DNA from: Mediterraneibacter massiliensis
GTDB taxonomy: Bacteria > Bacillota > Clostridia > Lachnospirales > Lachnospiraceae
Length of the DNA: 64,000 bases
NCBI RefSeq assembly: GCF_001487105.1
Contig: NZ_LN913001.1
Span: forward strand, 1,381,902-1,445,901
Direction: 5' to 3'
Shown here: positions 60,953 to 64,000 of the stretch, piece after piece
Layout of the letters: each line of letters starts with the position of its first letter
Position numbering within the stretch: position 1 is the stretch's first letter
Translations under genes and position numbers: made by a program
Notes under the pieces: model-generated
Told to the model about the DNA's origin: nothing
What the model saw: only the letters and a program-made list of their open reading frames with translations
Databases searched by the model: none

Positions 60953-61749
60953 AACTTACGATCTTAGGTACGGGAAACGCGACAGTGACCCAATGTTACA
61001 ATACTTGCTTTGCGTTGTCTGAAGGCAGACTGCATTTTTTAGTCGATGCAGGAGGTGGCAATCAGATACTGAGGATTTTGGAAGAGAAAAACATTTCCTT
61101 GGAAGATATCCATCATATTTTTATCACGCATGAGCATATTGATCATCTGCTTGGATTGATTTGGTTAATACGTATGATTGGACAGAAAATGAACCAGGGA
61201 AAATATGAGGGCGATCTTTACATATACTGCCACGGCGAACTTGTCTCTGTTATAGAGACGATCGCGGGTCTGACGATTCAAAAAAAGGTAACGAAACATA
61301 TCGGAAAAAGAATTCTTTTGACCTCTGTGGAAAGTGGAGAAAGCAAGGAAATTTTAGGATGTCCGGTGACGTTTTTTGATATCGGTTCTACGAAAGCGAA
61401 ACAGTTTGGGTTTTCTATGCTTCTTCCGGATCAGAAAAAGCTTTCCTGCTGTGGAGACGAGCCGTACAATGTATGCGAGGAATCCTATGTAAAAGGAAGT
61501 GACTGGCTGATGCATGAAGCATTTTGTCTGTATGAGGAAGCAGACAAGTTTAAACCCTATGAAAAGCACCATAGTACAGTAAAAGAAGCATGCCAGCTGG
61601 CGGAGAAACTTAAGATTAAGAATCTGCTCCTTTATCATACAGAAGATACGCATATCCGAGAACGTAAAAAATTATACAGTGAAGAAGGAAAGAAGTATTA
61701 CAGTGGAAATCTGCATGTGCCGGATGATGGAGAAGTCTTTGCGCTGTAA
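60949..61749 (+). CDS. Metallo-beta-lactamase-fold hydrolase (RNase Z-like)
   Basis: A 266-aa MBL-fold protein: LTILGTGNATVTQCYNTCF, metal motif THEHIDH, and late ligand His in LLLYHTEDTH. The layout is RNase Z-like but without the exosite of tRNase Z. Substrate unknown. Coupled to garR by ATGA overlap. A terminator/promoter hairpin follows. Confidence 0.85.
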   Translation: MKLTILGTGNATVTQCYNTCFALSEGRLHFLVDAGGGNQILRILEEKNISLEDIHHIFITHEHIDHLLGLIWLIRMIGQKMNQGKYEGDLYIYCHGELVSVIETIAGLTIQKKVTKHIGKRILLTSVESGESKEILGCPVTFFDIGSTKAKQFGFSMLLPDQKKLSCCGDEPYNVCEESYVKGSDWLMHEAFCLYEEADKFKPYEKHHSTVKEACQLAEKLKIKNLLLYHTEDTHIRERKKLYSEEGKKYYSGNLHVPDDGEVFAL

Positions 61750-61816
61750 AGGATACCCGTATCGGTATACCTCTCCGGAGATTCTAAGCAAGAAGTTTTG
61801 TTTAAATAGAAATTTG

Positions 61817-61882
61817 TTGACAAAAAGTAAAAAGTCTCATATGATTGTATTAAATCAATAATACAATCATGTGAGATTTTTT
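61817..61882 (+). promoter_or_regulatory. Strong promoter overlapped by a long inverted repeat
   Basis: Perfect TTGACA (61817-61822), 17-bp spacer, TATGAT (61840-61845). A 17-bp inverted repeat (61835-61851 with 61860-61876, one G-T pair) followed by six T (61877-61882) covers the -10 and start. It can be terminator of the upstream gene, operator of the ABC operon, or both. Confidence 0.6.
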
Positions 61883-61907
61883 ACTGTTGGAATTAGAGGA
61901 GGAAGGT

Positions 61908-62606
61908 ATGCTGGAAATACAAGGATTGAGTAAAAAATACGGGAAACATCTGGCAGTGGATCAGGTAAGCTTTTCAGTGCCGGATGGAAAGGTGGGAATA
62001 CTTCTCGGACCAAACGGAGCGGGAAAATCTACGATCATTAAATCTATTGCAGGATTGCTTAGGTATCAGGGGACGATCAAAATACAGGGACATCCGGCCA
62101 AGACGCTGGAAGCGAAGCGGCAGTTTGCGTATGTGCCGGAAATACCGGCAATGTTTGAAGCTCTTACAGTCAGAGAACATATGGAATATATGCGAAGGGC
62201 ATACAGCAGTACGATCACGGATGAGGAAGTAGAGACACTTTTGAAACGATTTGAACTAGACGATAAGCAGGAGAAGCTTGGCAATGAACTGTCTAAAGGC
62301 ATGATGCAGAAAGTAAGTATATGCAGCGCTCTTTGCGTACATCCCAGGGTGATACTTTTGGATGAACCTATGGTCGGATTAGATCCCAGGGCGATAAAGG
62401 AACTTAAGGAAGTGATTCTGGAATTAAAGGAACAGAATGTGACTGTCCTGATCAGTACACATATGCTTGAGATGGTAGAGGAAATATGGGATATGATGTT
62501 TGTGATGGAGAAAAGTTATATTATAGGTTCCTATCGGAAAGAAGATGTAGGAAATAAAGACCTGGATTCTTTATTCTTTGAACTGACAGGCGGTGAGAAA
62601 GAATGA
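61908..62606 (+). CDS. ABC-2 type exporter ATPase
   Basis: A 232-aa ATPase with Walker A GPNGAGKST, signature LSKGMMQKVS and Walker B VILLDEPMVGLDP. ATG at 61908 follows AGGAGGAAGG; a TTG at 61887 is rejected. ATGA overlap with the permease gene. Substrate unknown. Confidence 0.93.
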   Translation: MLEIQGLSKKYGKHLAVDQVSFSVPDGKVGILLGPNGAGKSTIIKSIAGLLRYQGTIKIQGHPAKTLEAKRQFAYVPEIPAMFEALTVREHMEYMRRAYSSTITDEEVETLLKRFELDDKQEKLGNELSKGMMQKVSICSALCVHPRVILLDEPMVGLDPRAIKELKEVILELKEQNVTVLISTHMLEMVEEIWDMMFVMEKSYIIGSYRKEDVGNKDLDSLFFELTGGEKE

Positions 62607-64000
62607 AAGCATTGATGTATCTTACAAAGAGAAGTTTTGTCAATCACATAAAGCGGGCTGTTAGAAAGCCGGTCACGCTGATCGCGCTGATCTTTGGAGT
62701 CGCTTATGGTATTTTCCTGCTCTTTATGCTGGCAGGTCTGGCTGTGGGACTGCGGCTTGATTCTGCAAGCGGACTGCTTATTATTATGACAGTATGGGCC
62801 ATCTATATCAGCTTAAGTAATTTCATGATGTATTCCTCAAGAAAAGGCGTTATTTTTCGGCCTGCCCACGCACATTTTGTCTTTACGGCGCCTATCAGTC
62901 CGAAAATCGTACTTTTACATGGCGCATGGATGAATTATCTCTTTTCCATTATTTTTTGGGTGATATTGTCAGTGGCTGGATTGACTGTATTTCAGGTAGA
63001 ACCCTGGAAGGTGGGCTTGCTTTTCCTGACAGGCTGCGTACTGGAGATTTTGTTGGAAATATCTGTGATGGTGATCATCTATGCAAATGACCGGCTTCCG
63101 GAAAAGTTAATGAAAGGTATTTGCCTTGGGATAAAAATACTTCTTGCAGCGATCACCCTGGCAATTATTTTGTATTTTAGAAGAGAAGGCCTTTCTGTAG
63201 AGTCTGCGCGTGCCTTTATCGACTGGAGGGGACTGCAGCTTTTTCCGGTAGTGGGATGGAATATTGCCCTTTACCGCCTGATCTTATTAGGACCGGATAC
63301 ATTGAATCTGCTCTGTTCTGTTTTGTATCTACTGACAGTGGGACTCTTGACGACATTGGCGGTCCGTATGAACTGCAGCGGAGGGTACTATGAAGATGCC
63401 GCAAAATTTGCAGATGACTATGCAGATATGAAGAAAAGAAAACAAAACGGCGAAATGGTCATGGGGATAGAGAAAAGAAAAAAGAAATTCCGAAAAGTTT
63501 CTGAAAAAATACAGGCATCTGGGGCAAAGGCGATTTTCTACAGACAGCTTTTAGAATATAAAAAAGAAAAGTATTTTATCTTTTCTAAAATGACATTGAT
63601 CTGTTTGTTTTTTGGCATATTTTTTGCTTATATAATGCGGGATAACGCGACAGAGTCAGGGCTTCCGCAAATGTTCCTGCTGGGGATCGTAGCCTATATT
63701 TCTCTTGTAATGACGGGGTATCTCGGAAAATGGGAAACGGAACTAAAAACACCTTATCTTTTTATGATACCTGACAGTGCCTTTAAAAAACTTTGGTATT
63801 CTACACTGATCGAACATATAAAGGCACTTGTGGATGGAAGTCTGCTGTGTATTCCAATGGGGATCCTCTGGAAAATACAGCCGGTCTATGTGGCAATGTG
63901 TATTTTAATCTATACTGCTTTGCAGGCAAACAGGATGTACACAAAAGTAATCGCACAGTGTCTGGTGGGAGATGTCTTGGGCACAACAGGACAGAACCTG
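62603..64000 (+). CDS. ABC-2 type exporter permease, truncated by window end
   Basis: Open from 62603 to the end (about 466 codons). Begins MKALMYLTKRSFVNHIKRAV, then hydrophobic segments in pairs (for example IALIFGVAYGIFLLFMLAG) with a charged cytoplasmic loop around residues 270-315. It is the membrane partner of the preceding ATPase and resembles the putative ABC exporter family of Firmicutes. Confidence 0.85.
   Translation, partial: MKALMYLTKRSFVNHIKRAVRKPVTLIALIFGVAYGIFLLFMLAGLAVGLRLDSASGLLIIMTVWAIYISLSNFMMYSSRKGVIFRPAHAHFVFTAPISPKIVLLHGAWMNYLFSIIFWVILSVAGLTVFQVEPWKVGLLFLTGCVLEILLEISVMVIIYANDRLPEKLMKGICLGIKILLAAITLAIILYFRREGLSVESARAFIDWRGLQLFPVVGWNIALYRLILLGPDTLNLLCSVLYLLTVGLLTTLAVRMNCSGGYYEDAAKFADDYADMKKRKQNGEMVMGIEKRKKKFRKVSEKIQASGAKAIFYRQLLEYKKEKYFIFSKMTLICLFFGIFFAYIMRDNATESGLPQMFLLGIVAYISLVMTGYLGKWETELKTPYLFMIPDSAFKKLWYSTLIEHIKALVDGSLLCIPMGILWKIQPVYVAMCILIYTALQANRMYTKVIAQCLVGDVLGTTGQNL

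Noticed and set aside
61748..61772. Further copy of the 62-bp repeat
   Set aside because: Only a short GGATACCCG/CGGTATACC hairpin resembles it; the diagnostic core is missing.
1..64000. tRNA, rRNA or CRISPR array
   Set aside because: No cloverleaf with GTTC-type arm, no rRNA sequence and no regularly spaced repeats were found by eye.
62603..64000. Minus-strand frames at 63216-63404 and 63801-63986
   Set aside because: They lie inside the open permease frame, have no ribosome sites and show Pro/Ser-rich shadow composition.

Overview
The window looks like chromosome of an anaerobic, spore-forming Clostridia member of the Lachnospiraceae type (Blautia/Dorea/Ruminococcus-like; genus is inference). 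Reasons: the ftsZ-spoIIGA-sigE-sigG order, strong AGGAGG ribosome sites, short intergenic gaps, an anaerobe-type flavodiiron protein, and families largely confined to Lachnospiraceae (DUF5717/DUF5716, DUF5662, DUF1292). I recognise no rRNA, tRNA, CRISPR or prophage.

Layout. 1-1973 is an IS1634-family element that begins at base 1 and sits just upstream of ftsZ. 2.1-7.7 kb is division and sporulation: ftsZ, spoIIGA, sigE, a beta-CASP metallo-hydrolase, sigG. 7.8-16.4 kb: HAD phosphatase, pth, mfd, a PrsA-like lipoprotein, a cytidylate-kinase-like protein and flavodiiron fprA. 16.5-18.85 kb: a second IS copy, one base different from the first, flanked by an identical 182-bp direct repeat. 18.9-28.4 kb: Spx/ArsC-like protein, a structured repeat (element A), a PadR/DUF1700/DUF4097 operon, a BceRS-BceAB-type peptide-sensing system, a CcdA-TlpA fusion and a cupin. 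28.5-33.9 kb: a three-gene DUF5717/Hsp70-fold/TPR operon of unknown function. 34-41.2 kb: amino-acid ABC transporter, purC-purB, a BspA-type LRR protein and a split ThrE exporter ending in a tandem 62-bp repeat. 41.4-49.8 kb: degenerate sirtuin, gltX, UvrD-like helicase, an orphan sugar-binding lipoprotein with a catalytically degenerate GlgX-like protein, and luxS. 50-58.7 kb: histidine phosphatase, a second copy of the structured repeat (element B), ABC-F ATPase, patatin, ppk1, topB, hexapeptide acyltransferase. 58.7-64 kb: glycerate kinase and divergent tartronate-semialdehyde reductase, an MBL hydrolase and an ABC-2 exporter cut by the window end.

Most unusual. (1) Elements A and B are about 680 and 540 bp, non-coding, end in TATAAATTTAAC inverted repeats, have nested long-range stems and at least one compensatory base-pair change, and share an inner module found separately as a tandem 62-bp repeat. 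(2) The 182-bp target duplication of the second IS copy regenerates the promoter it landed in. (3) Two enzyme folds have lost their active sites (sirtuin, GlgX-like). (4) The DUF5717/Hsp70-like/TPR operon is a candidate chaperone-like machine without known function. (5) Expression signals include a Spo0A-type long-spacer spoIIG promoter, a hairpin against the sigG ribosome site, and a hairpin between the luxS ribosome site and its start. All family names come from recognition of motifs by eye; no searches were run.
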